From Zygaena filipendulae (taxonomy: Eukaryota; Arthropoda; Insecta; Lepidoptera; Zygaenidae), in NCBI GenBank assembly GCA_907165275.2, contig OU015649.1:5920001-5984000 (forward strand): a stretch of 64,000 bases of DNA. Reading direction: 5' to 3'. The translations under genes and the position numbers were made by a program. Below, piece by piece: positions 1 to 12,504 of the stretch (position 1 is its first letter; each line of letters begins with the position of its first letter). The notes beneath the pieces were generated by a model. That model searched no databases and was not told the DNA's origin. It was given only the letters and a program-made list of their open reading frames with translations.

Positions 1-289
1 ACTTTTATCTCAGAATACCCGCGGGATCTCCGAAATTAACGTGGGTTAAACCGCGGGGAACAGCTATTTAAGCCGAGCGAAGCTCGGTTGCCCAGATATT
101 AATAAATAATAATAATAAGTGTAGCTAGTTACCTACCTAGATATAAAGTGTAGATACATAGTTACCTAGACATAATTATGTTCAAAGGTACAATGGTCAA
201 CGGAATGAAAAAGCAAGAAAAAATCTTTCAAGTTATTAAAATAGACTAAATTGCTCAAAGGAGGAAGACCATTTACAAAAAGAAATGAG

Positions 290-856
290 ATCCCATCAAA
301 AACAAACTTGTAAAAAATCCAAGTCTCGCAACTCAGTTCTTCTACATTAAAAAGTTGTGAGATCAATGTAATACCAAGTCGGTTAATTTATTCAGTGCCT
401 ACTTAAGGGTCCTTCTGTCTAAAGTTATCATGTTATAAGCTAATCTAATAACATTTTATAGTGACCATATCAAATTTAAAAATCTTTTATGTTTTAAATA
501 GATTGATTGGCTTGGCGATCACATGAAAACACAATGTATCTCACAAGTAATACATATTATAATTAAATTAGATTGTTTAGAACCATAATTATGTATTACA
601 TGTGAGATATATTGTGTTTTCACGTGATCGCCAAGCCAATCAATCTATCTAAAACATAAAAGATTTTTAAATTTGATATGGTCACTATAAAATGTTATTA
701 GATTAGCTTATAACATGATAACTTTAGACAGAAGGACCCTTAAGTAGGCACTGAATAAATTAACCGACTTGGTATTACATTGATCTCACAACTTTTTAAT
801 GTAGAAGAACTGAGTTGCGAGACTTGGATTTTTTACAAGTTTGTTTTTGATGGGAT
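290..856. mobile_element. Long hairpin (foldback) element
   Basis: Bases 290-556 and 590-856 are reverse complements around a 33-base loop, centred at 573. Pairing positions add up to 1146 at every point I checked (for example GATC at 361-364 against 782-785), so the 267-base arms carry only scattered substitutions and no visible indels. No protein is encoded. The ends (ATCCCATCAAAAAC) resemble part of another repeat near 7710, so this is probably a non-autonomous DNA element or a recent inverted duplication of one. Confidence 0.8.
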
Positions 857-1028
857 TGTTTTATCAAACCAAAACTTTCTTCTGGTAATTTAAATCCACG
901 CACTTACTTTTGATATAAGTTTTCTACTGTTGTTTTAGATTGTGTGCTCGCCGTTTACAATCTTTGTGGATTACTGAAGCTGCTGTGGTGTCGTCGCGCG
1001 TCGGAAACTAACTAACATATCCTTACCA

Positions 1029-1175
1029 ATGCGAAAGTGAGTTTTTTTGTTACACTTCTACGCCTCAACGGCTCAACCGATCAGGGGTACAGAGGAGGAC
1101 ACAGGATACTTTTTATCCTGAAATTCCCGCGGGAACTCCAAAATTACGCAGGTGAAACCGCAAGAAACAGCTAGT
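1029..1175 (+). repeat. GC-block interspersed repeat, plus orientation
   Basis: This copy shows the family layout: a 5' part reading GCGAAAGTGAG, a middle part with CGGCTCAACCGATCA and GGGGTACAGAG, then TTCCCGCGGGAACTCC and a final GGTGAAACCGCAAGAAACAGCTAGT written here in pieces: GGTGAAACCGC and AACAGCTAGT. Many copies of this family occur in the window in both orientations. It has no coding capacity; it is probably a SINE or the 3' tail of a LINE. Confidence 0.7.
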
Positions 1176-2561
1176 TAATAAATATATCCACTTACAAAAG
1201 AAAATGTTCCAAATAATAATCATTTATTTATTTATTTCATTTATTTATTTTCAATATAATTACACCACCATAACAGCCATTTAACACCATTTATTTATTT
1301 ATTTAACAGCCATTAAGATGTAACCTATTTTATTTTCCTACAAAAGCATTTTAAAGACTACGTGATTCGGTGTTATTCAATGTGTATTTCATTTCAGGTA
1401 GGCAGTTCGGAAAATTGGGTAATTACGAAAATCGGTAATTATTGCCAATCGCGGACGGACATACCTATAGCTACTATAATTTGTTTTGTTATCAATCACC
1501 AGAATTTACAGTAACTCAAATTACATAAGTTGATAGCAATAGGTACATAGGTATATTGCCGCGTTTGGTATAAAATATAAATTTTCAATTTTCCTTGATT
1601 TTCCGAATTACTCGAATGCACTATACCTATGTTTATACCTACATTATTACGCAAATTATAATGATGTGCAATCAGACGTAAAACTATAAACTTCTGGTTT
1701 CTGAACAATGGATGTTAAACCCATAAGATAAATATACAGCAAAACAAAAGTACATATATTACCTACCTATACTCTGTCTACTTCCCCACCACGGCATAAT
1801 GACCTAAATAGCGAGACGTTAATCGCGCGTGACATACCACAAAGTCGCGTGCGTAAATATCGAATTATATTTTTTCTGACGATAAGTATATAAAACAATT
1901 CATTTGATAAACAAACGGCTTGTTTACTTTCTTGATCCCGGAAGTACGCAACTCGCAAGTCTGCTCAATTAAACTGTTTTATAAAATTTAATAACATTAA
2001 GAACAAGTTATGTGTTTGAATGTTTTCATGTTTAAGGAAGTTAAGTCAATGGCGTACAGTTGGGCCGTGCGCGGGCGAAGAGGTTGGCGGTTGCGTGATG
2101 CTGTCTAGTTATAGTGAGTGTGCTGGTGGAAGGTATATATGTAGGTATGTGGAACACCGAAACGATTAAACGAACCAGATCTTCGTGGCCAAGAGACATT
2201 TAGCGCTCTGATTCCTTAAAACAATAGCTTTGACCTCAAGCGTGTTCTATTTTTAATTCAAAGTTCGATGAACGCAAGACGACTATTCTGTTATAAAAGT
2301 ATAAAAGTCAGGATATGAAATATTTAAAAAAATTAATTCATTAAAATTTGCGTATTAAAAAGAAATTTTAAAATTCTGTCTTTATTATTATTTCTATAAA
2401 ATGTATGTAAATTCAAATATAAATCTTTCCCATAAACATAGATAGTATAAGTGCTATGTAAGTGGTTTCCTTATTTTTAATTTGCTATCATGAACTAGAC
2501 ATATTATACAAATAAAATTTAAGTGTCTGTTTGTAATTTCAAATTAACAGCTTTTCACTAA

Positions 2562-3061
2562 TGCTACTGCTCCACCTGCGTGTTAACGCGTAAATTAGTG
2601 CGCTAAATAAGGCATTACGTAGATGTGGCCAACATTTTAACGCGTTAACGGATTAACGGCATTACTAATGACGTTAAGCGATAGCTCGGGTGTCGGTTTT
2701 TGGACACATCAAAGGGTTTTAGCGCGTTATTTAGCGCACTAAGCGGTCTTGGCTACATTAACGCCTTCTCATTCTGCGTTGCGCATGCGCGGAGCAAGAC
2801 CGTATTTACTTTGTTTTAGCGGGAACAATAAAAATACGACATTGGATTGGTCTAAAATTACAGCTGCTTCTACCTCCATTGCAAAAAACAACTGTTTGAA
2901 GCTTCGACCGCCATTTTGTGTTAATGCGTTATTTCACTCGAAATTATCTAACGCTTAACGGCACGTTGCAAACTAAATGTAGCCAACACGTATTTTAATG
3001 CCTTAACGCGTAGTTGGATATTAACATCAACGTTAACATTAACGCAGGTGGAGCAGTAGCA
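2562..3061. mobile_element. MITE, PIF/Harbinger-like (TAA target duplication)
   Basis: A 500-base element with terminal inverted repeats that begin TGCTACTGCTCCACCTGCGT, flanked on both sides by TAA. It interrupts a repeat whose uninterrupted relative lies at 35945-36210; there the target reads TTTTCACTAAATGCAT without the insert, which fixes both ends and the 3-base duplication. A TWA/TNA 3-base duplication is typical of PIF/Harbinger. No transposase is encoded, and the short frame at 2749-2958 lies wholly inside the element. Confidence 0.85.
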
Positions 3062-3139
3062 TAAATGCATACGGTATACCCTGGACCAATAAATTTAATT
3101 AGTCCATGGGTATACTAACATCAAAAAATCAATTTTTAA

Positions 3140-3322
3140 AATTGTTGTCCGTCTGTCCGTCTATCTGTTTGTTCCGGGTAATATCTGAAACGGCTGGACC
3201 GATTCTAACGGGACTTTCACTGGCAGATAATGTTATAAGGAGTAACTTAGGCTACTTTTTATCCCGGAATTCCCGCGAGATCTCTGAAATTAACGCGGAC
3301 GAAACTGCGGAGCACATCTAGT
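3140..3322 (+). repeat. GC-block repeat, host copy interrupted by the 2562-3061 MITE
   Basis: The sequence on both sides of the MITE (from about 2495 to 3322) matches the repeat at 35940-36210, including GTGTCTGTTTGTAAT upstream and GGCTGGACCGAT, TTCACTGGCA and TTATAAGGAGTAAC downstream, and ends with GGAGCACATCTAGT. It is a non-coding relic. Confidence 0.7.
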
Positions 3323-3964
3323 CTATACAAATAAAATAAACCAATCCTACTTTATGTAGGTACGTCAAAAATCATACTATACCTAAGTATACGTATATCC
3401 TCGCATATCCTCGAACGCTCCCATGCTCACATGATAGAGCCGCCCTTGTCCCACATCGAGATAGGAAAATTAGTTCAAGGACTACCTACCTACACTGATT
3501 GATTCTGTATCAAAGCTTTTACTGTAACTTAGAACGTATTGTACTTAATATATCAACAAATGTACAGATATACCTAAGTAGGGATCAAAAGGGGAAAATA
3601 CACTGACATGTTAACGTAAAAAAAAATTATCCCGTATTTCCCTTTAAAATGCAAGAAACCATTAAGGGATTTCAAAATTCCAAAAATGCAGGGTTCAAAG
3701 TTTGTATTTATAGGTATGGAAGTCCGACTTCCTCTCGCATGTAACAGACGCTAAGGTCTTACGGTAATACAGATGTTAAGGCCCTTAATAACTACCTATA
3801 AATTATTATCATCAAAAAATATTAGACATAATTCCTTGGTGTTTACCATACTTATTCTATCATCGATTTCTTTTTAAATTAAATCTTAGAAAATATGATT
3901 TTTTTAAGGCCGGTGCGCTAATCGCCAGTTTGACATTCAGTTTCCTCTTTATTAGGTAAGTAGC

Positions 3965-4150
3965 CGTCCCCCGCGGTAATTTCAAATTTCCCGTGGGAAT
4001 TTCAGGATATAAAGTACCCTATGTCACTCAGGACTACCGTAGCTTCCTATAAGTGAAAGAATTTTCAAAATCGGTTCAGTAGATCCAGAGATTACAACGT
4101 CACAAACTCACAATCCACAAAATTCAGCTCTTTATAATATTAGTATAGAT
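3965..4150 (-). repeat. GC-block interspersed repeat, minus orientation
   Basis: In reverse orientation the copy shows CCCGCGGTAATTTC, CCCGTGGGAATTTC, then GTACCCTATGTC and ends in TTATAATATTAGTATAGA. The short A/T-rich end is shared with other copies. Confidence 0.65.
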
Positions 4151-5888
4151 TCCATAATAACACAGTAATACATACCTACCTAATTTATGTTCTGTTAGTA
4201 TAATACGTATCTATTACATTAAGAAATAGACGCGGGATACATTAAATACCTACCTGTGTAGATAGTAAGTTTTATAAGCCAATGAATGATATAGAAACGC
4301 ACAGAGGACAAAGGAACGAACAAACAGACATTATTATTTTTTTATTATAACTATAGATAATATGGTTTAGGAATGCACCAACGTTCACATTTCTTTGTGT
4401 TGGTAATCTCTTACTCTATCGATCAATGACAGTGGAAATTTTACAGTGAGCTCTCGATGCGATTAGTAAATGTGAAGATATTGTAAAATTAAAGCTTTCT
4501 CTCTCAATTTAAGATGTTTGCGAAGTTGCAGCATTACATTAGATTTTAATATTTATAAAGCCTTTTAGGTATATTCAAATACCAGGAATTAACCGATATA
4601 AACTTTTGCAATAACATCCGTGTGATTTCTCACTTGACTTGTTTAAAATAACCTTTTATAACAAACCTCTACACCTACACCTAATTCTCTTCAAACGACA
4701 ACACAGAAATATTAGATTCCCCTCGCTGCATTTCCAATAGGATATTGCAAGATAGGATATTATATGGTACAATGGCAACTGTACAGAAACAGGTGGAATG
4801 AAAACTTCATTTTAAGCCGCAGTTCAGTAAAACGAACATCATTCATCTTTGCCCTCATATTTGAATCGGTAACTGTTGATGGGAGTAAGATGATACTCTT
4901 ATTTTGCATAAAAAATTTCAAGCACAATGTTTTACACAAGACTTCCCTTATCTTTGACTGACAACTGGCAAGCAAGTTATGATTAATATTGCGCGTAAGG
5001 CAATACTAGTATTGCAGATAAATAAATGTCTAGGTCATCTACCCACCCATTCAACTCATGTATAATAAGTAAGGCATGCTATTGTTCGACTTCGACGATA
5101 CTTTTCAGATACCTATGCCTTCATAGCAAGCTATTGATCAACAAATATTGAATAACTACATAGTTAAGCTATATCTACCTAAAGAATTCTCGACCACAAT
5201 TTTTTTTGCAACTGTCATTAGGATTTAGGTAGGTGGTCTAGTCTCAGTATTTCTACAATTACCTGCAGTCTCTTTATTTTTGAGTTTACATACCTAATAT
5301 TTTAGTTTCAGAGCCTCCCCATACAAACTGCACCGGATAGTGACGTGACGCGAAATTTCAACTCAATGTAATTTTTTTAATAGATATACCTACGTAAAAA
5401 TATATTTTACGTATCTACCTATTGTATTTTTTTTATAAATCTACAAGATGGATCAAAAAAAAATTAGTCAACTAGGCCATTAAGGATTTTTACATTACGT
5501 AGGTACTAATTTCTTAGTAGTCTGCTGGTTTATTTCTCAATGATAAATATAAAATATAATTTTTAGATAGTGGCTCTAAAAAAATCGCTCCTCATGTGTA
5601 GGTGTCTGTCTAGCAACATGCAGTCATTCAATCCTTATAAACTTTTAAATATTTAAATTAACCCAGTCATTCCTACAGTGTGGGCAGAGAAGACATCATG
5701 AATCATAGCAAAATTTTCATTCTATAGCCCGTTAGAATGACGTCTTAAATGTAGGACGTAGGTACAGTCAGAAGACACGACTCCTGAAGTTTTTAAAATC
5801 TATGAAATAAAGGACCATCATAAACAATGTGGCTTTGTTGTGAGTACCCACTAACCATTTGTGTTTAACCATGCCTTTTCATATCCCT

Positions 5889-6106
5889 ACTAGCTGTTCC
5901 CGCGCTTTGACCCGCGGTAATTTCAGAGTTCCCACGGGAATTCCGGATTATAATATAGCCTATGTTAGTCAGGAATAATGAAGCATTCTAATGGTGAAAG
6001 AATTTTTGAAATCGGTGCAGTAGTTTTTAATTTAAGTCGTAACAAACAAACAAATGAAGTCGGTTAAAAATCAAATCTTTCCCCTTTTAATATTAGTTTA
6101 GATAAC
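5889..6106 (-). repeat. GC-block interspersed repeat, minus orientation
   Basis: The copy begins ACTAGCTGTTCCCGCG and contains CCGCGGTAATTTCAG, then CCACGGGAATTCCGG and GAAATCGGTGCAGTAG, with an A/T-rich end near ATATTAGTTTAGATA. It lies in the presumed first intron of the kinase gene. Confidence 0.65.
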
Positions 6107-6658
6107 TAGGTGTATTTTTTTTAATGATTGCCGAACTCTTTAAACTCTATAAAGAGTTCGTATAATACCAAACATCAAGTGTTTTAAACTACTTTCAATA
6201 CCGACTATCGGTATTTCTTTTCCTCAATATTGTTAGTTGATTCATATTTATTACTCTGAGGTTGAATCAAAACAAAATCAATAGGTCAATTCTGTATGTC
6301 ATGTTTAATGCACTTCTTGCTAGGACACGAATATTATAATATTATTTATCTGGCGGGATGCAGTGACAGACAAAAAATATTTATAAGCGTTTTTTGGTTT
6401 CAAAGTTTAACTATCTACGACTAGATATATAATTTATATAAACTTGTTGCACAACATGGCACAAAAGGCGGACTTACTTAATGCCACAGCGGCATTCTAT
6501 ACTAACATACTCAGACTATTATAAATAATATGGTTACTTTATACATTCATATTAAATCTGTTAGTTTTATCTGAAGTTTTATACCTATCGAGCACGGTAG
6601 AGTTGATGGATATTTACAAAATTCGACATTTAGGAGCAGATCACAGCAAAGTTCTTAC

Positions 6659-6842
6659 CAATAGTCTTCAATATCTGAAGGTCATCAAGTTCATATTCCT
6701 TCTCTTCTTCTGAGTAATCCGATTCAGTGGTGGTGGCGGTAACAGAGTCCCGCTCCTCGGAGGAGGACGCCGACAACGAGCGCACGTCGGAGCCCAGCTC
6801 CGAACTGCAATCGCGCACCAACTTCGCACTGGCCATCATCAT
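6659..6842 (-). CDS. First coding exon of a PKA-like (PRKX/Pka-C3 type) protein kinase, partial
   Basis: The exon opens with three consecutive methionine codons (first at 6842) and codes for about 61 residues: a serine- and glutamate-rich leader with SASSSEERDS and SDYSEEEKEY, followed by ELDDLQILKTIG. It then stops at a clean splice donor, G|GTAAGAAC. The last residues have the form of the beta-1 strand just before the glycine-rich loop of AGC kinases, whose next residues would be GTGTFGRV in the PKA group. The acidic leader and the LDD-Q-ILKT-G pattern resemble invertebrate Pka-C3/PRKX. The exon ends in phase 1 and I found no continuation to the left, so the catalytic domain must lie outside the window. 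No catalytic residue is visible, so the family call rests on one strand. The CpG-rich sequence at 6990-7130 would suit its promoter or 5' UTR. Confidence 0.5.
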
Positions 6843-7486
6843 GGTAAAGTCACCGGTCACTTGCAGCGGTTCAATAAATAAATAAAATTAATGAATAATA
6901 ACAAACATTTTTAAAATAAAACGTGTTCTTCTCAATTTTTATTTAAATACCACTAGTTTTGAAAAATGGCGGTTCTGTTTTTAAAATAATAATAATAATT
7001 TATAATTCGGCGACGAGTTTACACGCGCTAGCGATAATATGAACGAACGTCGCGACGGCAGCGGACGCGTTTCACCGCCAGCGCGGTCTAAAGCTCACTG
7101 CCTCTACCTCCATAACACACTCTCTATCATATTACGTTTCAGTTTGCGTGCACAATAAAATCGCACAAAATACATTAGAATATTTTATTCTCGGGTTCGG
7201 TAGCTAATTAGATATCACAGGGCCATATGGAAGGCCTTGATCTCGACAATGTCTGAAATATATTGAATAAAAAAGTTGACTAGGTATATACGGGAAGCAT
7301 GCATTTCATTTAAAAATACATTACAGAATACAGTAAAATTATACGTATTTTACGGTATTAAAACCACAAACAAGATTGTTATAGTTACAGTTTAAAGGCA
7401 AGAAAATATCAAAAAAGAAAAAAAGAAAAACACTGAATAGGGGGAAACATGAAACTTAATAAAGCGACTCCTTGTTATCCATACTC

Positions 7487-7657
7487 CATACTAATATTAT
7501 AAATGCGAAAGTAACTCTGCCTGTCTGTCTGTTACGCTTTCACGCCTTAACGGCTCAACTGATCAACATGAAATTTTGCATACACGAGTTGTCAGGGATT
7601 CAGAAAAGAAAATAGGCTACTTTTATGCCGCAATTCCCGCGGGATCTCCTAAAGTAA
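7487..7657 (+). repeat. GC-block interspersed repeat, plus orientation
   Basis: The copy starts with ACTAATATTATAAATGCG, has CTGTCTGTCTGTTACG and CACGCCTTAACGGCTCAACT in the middle, and ends after CCCGCGGGATCTCC. The usual GAAACCGC...CAGCTAGT end is missing, so it is truncated on the right. Confidence 0.65.
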
Positions 7658-7780
7658 TTTAAAAAAATGTAAAAAGGTTTTTTTTTGTCACTAACAACTA
7701 ACAAAAAGAAGTGTAATCCCACCAAAAACATTTTAATGTAAAATGTTGCCAAGACGAGACCATATTACTTGCACTGTCAA

Positions 7781-8126
7781 AAAGTTATCAGAGCATGTAG
7801 GTAGAGCCAAGCTTCTAACTCTACACGCCCTAACTCTACAAGACCGAACTTCACAAGCTCTACCTACACCTTTTTTTTTAAATAATTTGTCATTTCCCCG
7901 TTTCGTTATTACAAGAATGTATCAGAGAGATATAAAGATTTCACATAAATGTAATGAACAGTGGATACATTTTCCACTTTACGCCCATGTGAATGCAGCG
8001 AAATGGCCAAGCCACATATTTTGACTAAGGTGTGTTAACTAAGTGTGTGAAGTTAGGCCTTGTAGAGTTAGGGCGTGTAGAGTTAGAAGCTTGGCTCTAC
8101 CTACATAAGATCTGATAACTTTTTCC
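7781..8126. mobile_element. Hairpin element with 80-base arms
   Basis: About 80 bases at 7781-7860 reappear as reverse complement at about 8043-8126, both containing GGTAGAGCCAAGC and CTCTACACGCCCTAAC. The right arm has a few extra bases. The open frame crossing the left arm and loop is only a by-product. Confidence 0.65.
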
Positions 8127-10625
8127 GCATGAATTAATCCTAAGCCGTTGAATGTAACTTTGACTAACCAGCGACAAATTCTACACACAATGATCTTCAC
8201 AAGCTGCTCTAGTTTCGAGATACATATTTGGTGGCCATGTCTTTACGCCGCGGCCACCAAAAAAACCTTTATCACAACTTCGTGACGTCTCGCCAAAGAA
8301 GGGTGACACTAATTCTATTACTAGCAATGTCAATCCATCCAAGTGCGCAGACAGAGAGAATGATTTATGGTGAAATTTGATCCTAAAATTACAGGGCTAC
8401 AAATATTGAATCATCGATCGATCGATCGTAACCGCGTCAAATAGGTACTTAAATTAGCAGACTAATAGGCTATTTGACTATTTTATGCTAAATTATGTTT
8501 AGTCCGTGAATTAGATAATAAAAAAATAATATAACTAATAAAAGTATACCTACATAAAGCGCGTTAAATTTTAGGAGAGTGTGCTCGTAACGGCACAATA
8601 TTATGCATTGCATAAACTGTACCTGCTTGTGACGTCACACGACATTTCGAATTAACGTACTATCTCCGTAATTTTTTGCTTTCGTAAAAAAATAATATGT
8701 GTATTATTTTTAATGAATCTACAGGGCGGATTAAAACAAAAATTTAGTCAAATGGCCAGCCTATTTAGTCAGAACTCAATTTGCCCACAAAATCTGATTT
8801 ATTACGGTTTCTAATATTTTTTTTTAAATAAGCCCCTCACTTAGAAAGTCTCCATGACAATTAAAATACTTATATTAAATTGTAAAAAAAAAAAAATTAA
8901 ATATATCAAATACAACAAAAAATGGACGAGGTCAAAGGACGCATGTTGCTAATGTGGAATGGAATGTTACGAATTATGTTTCGGCTAGGAAGCCATAATA
9001 TTGTCAGGGCTTTATTTTTTTGTCAGGATTGGTAGGTATTGCTGTAGTGAAGACTGACCGTATTTCAAACACCATTTTGGATCCAACTTTGCCTAAGTAA
9101 TCCATACACAACCAAAATTTTAATTCATAGTTGTCCATGAAAATATTTTTATATTATCATGCATTTGATAATAGGTATGATATTAAACTCTTTTTATAAT
9201 AGTAAACCGTTTATTTTGTAACATGCGCCTAAGATGATATCACAATTGGTATATTACAATAATATTGTATGATAATTGTAACTATTTATAATTTAAATAC
9301 CTACCTAGCTAGTTACAAAAAAAAATTATTACACACCGAGATAAAGAAAAATTACAACTTGTTGATTATATGCCACAATTACCTATATATATTATCATTA
9401 TGTACTAAAAATTGCCCCCTGTTTTACCAGTGTCTCCATTTTAATAGGCCACAGGGAAGGAAACAATATCTTAATTTAAAATAAAATAATTTACAGCAAC
9501 AATGGACTTAAAATACATTATACAGTTTACACTCTTCATAACTTTTCAATAGGTTTAAAAAGGAACCAATATGTTATATTATATACAAAAAATAAGATCA
9601 TTTTTATCATCATTTGTTTACAAATAGAAAGTAATATTACTAAATAACTGTGCCCGCGGTTTCACCCGCGTTAATTTTGGAGATCCGCGGGAATTCAAGA
9701 ATAAAAAGTACCCTAGTAATAAAAAGTATACATACAAACTTTGCGCCATACCAGCTTTGTGTCAGTAATATCATATTTTATTTATTTTAATTATACGCTA
9801 TAGTAACAAGATTACGCTGGATATAACAACAATAATAATATTCTTATTAGAGTAGGTAGTTACATAGAAGTTTACTGTAAAACGCTAATGGAATATTTTG
9901 TTAAGCTAGTTTATTTTCCACGAAAATCGTATTTCATTGAGTATAATAATAATATTTAAAATATAAAAATATACAGGTTTTAACATCCATGGGGATATAA
10001 AAAAAACACAACATTTTAATTTATAATATTATGTAAAGTTCATTATCCCGCGTAAACGCGCATGTTTTTGTGATTGATCTGTGATTTACCAGTATTTTTC
10101 TTCATATATATTTTTATTAGTTTTTATATTATACAAAGAAAACTTCCATAAATATAGCGCTATAGACCAGTATCTATCATACACAATTCAACACGAACTA
10201 AAATTGCGAAAGCAAAAACCGAATCCCGTTTTAAGCTTCATTATGGGTTTTTTTCTAAATGCGAGTCGTCTTTTACCGTTACCGTTACATTTACACAGTA
10301 TTAGGTAGGTATGTCGGGACACCTATCAACTCAGGGAAGTGACCCATTTTTTTCAATTTTTTACCCTTCTCTTCCTCGGTTACCACCCGCGTAGTAGTAT
10401 GCCAAGACCCACCCCCTCTAGTTTTCACGTAGAAATTCATAAATATCATGGTATATATGGTATAGATCATTTCTTACAAACAGAAAGTCAAGTACACGTG
10501 ATATCTCATTATATCCCCCCCCCCTCTCTTCTTGTGATATTTCGTAATTTTTTCCGATTCCCCTCTTCCTCCCTTTCGAGCCTCACGTGATTAATGGACG
10601 CCCCCTAGTTGGTCGAGAGTGAAGT

Positions 10626-12504
10626 TCACGTGTGTACGAGGAAGACGACGCCGGAGCGCGTGGCGAGCGCCAGCTTGTTGTGGTGCGGCCACGACGGGCA
10701 GAACGCCAGCGCCTGCGCGTCCGCGAGCCGGTACCGCAGCAGGCTCAGCTGCACGTTCTTCGGCATCTCCTGTGCAACAACGGCACTTTATAATAGGGTT
10801 TTAAAAATATATCTCAAATCACTAAATATTTTAAAACAAAGTCCTCCGCCGCGTCTGTCTGTCTGTTCGCGGTACACTCAAAAACGACTGAACGGATTTC
10901 CATACGGTTTTCGCCGATAGATAGGGTCAGGATCATGAGGAAGGTTTAGGTATATAAGTTTTTTTTATGTAAATTTCTAGAAATATAACGATAATAATAA
11001 TTGTTAAAAGTGTCGGAAAAAGTACTTTGTTACGCTTTCACGCCTCGACTACTCAACCGATTATCATGAACCTTTGCATACACGTCAGGGGGTACAGAGA
11101 AGGACATACTGAACTCACACGTCTAACACTAACATTACCACTAAGTTAAATTAGTATTATCAACCTAATAGACATAGACGATGTCTGTTAACAAAGTTGT
11201 TTAATTTATTTACGTTAAATTACTTACTTTAGCAGCCACGTACTGCACGCCGTACTGTTTTACACAATCGTCGTACGTCAGGGGCTCTGACAGCTCATCG
11301 ATGGGTCCGTCCTTCCTAGTGTTGCCAGCCAGCGGCAGCGTTCGCAGCAAACCTATGACCTATTATATTTTTTTTTTTAATAGTTTTTACTATTACTAGT
11401 TTGGAAAGTCGAAATTATTATTACAAGTGAACTATAAAATATTACATTCGAAACGAAATCGATACTAGAATATTATTTAGAATAGGGTAAATATTATTTT
11501 TTGATGATTATTTGACTATTTTTACTGTAAACAAGCTAAGGCGTTTGACCACTTGATGTTACTATGTGACGGTGACATATTGAAGGAGCTTTCAGCGTAC
11601 AGCAACCCTTGCAATGCTCATAATAAATCAGTCACTGACGCGGGCGACGTTTGGTTAACGGTTATAGATCGTACAGTAATAATAATGATGAACATGATGT
11701 TGTTCCGTAACGATCCAAATAACTTTCTAAAAATTGGTCATGATCTGCAAAATGTTGTTGAATAAGGCTACATTATTATGTATTTAATAATAATAATTTT
11801 CTTTATTGCTGTTTTCTTTAATATTTTTGTAGGTTAAGGTACAGTCAGCAGCAGCAATGGACACTTCGGTCAGTATTACTGGCTGTGTTTAGATATTCTA
11901 CTGTACTATGCAATAAATAACGCCTAGTTGCCAAGCCTTAATAAATTTCTACAAATATTATAAATGCAAAAGTAACTCAGTCTGTCTGTCTGTTACGCTT
12001 TCACGCCCGACCATCAGGAAATTTGACATACACGTTGTCAGGGACACAGGACATAGGGTACTTTAAGTCCCGGAACTCCCGCGGTAACTCTAGAATTAAC
12101 GCGGGGAACAGCTAATCACCGAAACGGTTGAAACTATTTTGTCGAGAATTTCACTGGCAATTAGGAGTACATGAGGGTACTTTGGAGTCCCTGCGGGAGT
12201 ATTGAAACTCACGTGGGTGAAACCGTTGGGGACAGCTAGTTAAAAAATAAAGAATCACTACTTGGTCGAGTGCGCAGCGGTGCAGTGTGTGTACTGCTAG
12301 GAGCGCATAGCTAGGGAGTGTTGTTTACCTGTTTCTTCATTTCCCCGAACGCGGGGTGCAGGTGGTAGAGGCGCAGCGCAGGCGGCGCGTGCGCGGCGAC
12401 GCGGGCGCAGCGCCCGCAGCCGGTCAGCGCGCGCACGTTGCCCAGCCGCCGCCCGCCGCCGCCCTCGCCCGCCATCCAGTCCCACTCCGTCACCATCTGC
12501 GCCA
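10626..12504 (-). CDS. GTF3C2-like gene, exons 25-27: last blades and stop
   Basis: Exon 25 (12329-12504) encodes MAQMVTEWDWMAGEGGGGRR and LRLYHLHPAFGEMKKQ. Exon 26 (11228-11359) encodes RKDGPIDELSEPLTYDDCVK and YGVQYVAAK. Exon 27 (10626-10769) encodes LSLLRYRLADAQALAFCPSW and GVVFLVHT, followed by TGA. The final WD strand (LALATRSGVVFLVHT) directly precedes the stop, as expected for a C-terminal propeller. Confidence 0.75.

Larger units (their letters stand above)
1..6658. other. Repeat-rich non-coding stretch left of the kinase exon
   Basis: I see no convincing coding exon here; the open frames are short, lack domain signatures and mostly run through repeats. It holds copies of the GC-block interspersed repeat (1-75, 1029-1175, 3140-3322, 3965-4150, 5889-6106), a long hairpin element (290-856), an (ATTT)-rich tract (about 1218-1310) and an inserted MITE (2562-3061). 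If the exon at 6659-6842 is the first coding exon of its gene, this stretch is probably its first intron, since transcription runs leftwards out of the window. Confidence 0.6.
6843..10625. other. Intergenic region with repeats and a CpG-rich patch
   Basis: No coding exon is recognised. Near 6990-7130 the sequence turns CpG-rich, a plausible start region for the leftward kinase gene. The rest holds a GC-block repeat (7487-7657), a hairpin element (7781-8126), a relative of the TTAGTCCGTC repeat (about 8460-8770), another GC-block remnant (9648-9720) and AT-rich sequence. Confidence 0.5.

Noticed and set aside
10609..10920. Plus-strand open frames over 10.6-10.9 kb
   Set aside because: Shadows of the GC-rich last exon of the GTF3C2-like gene.
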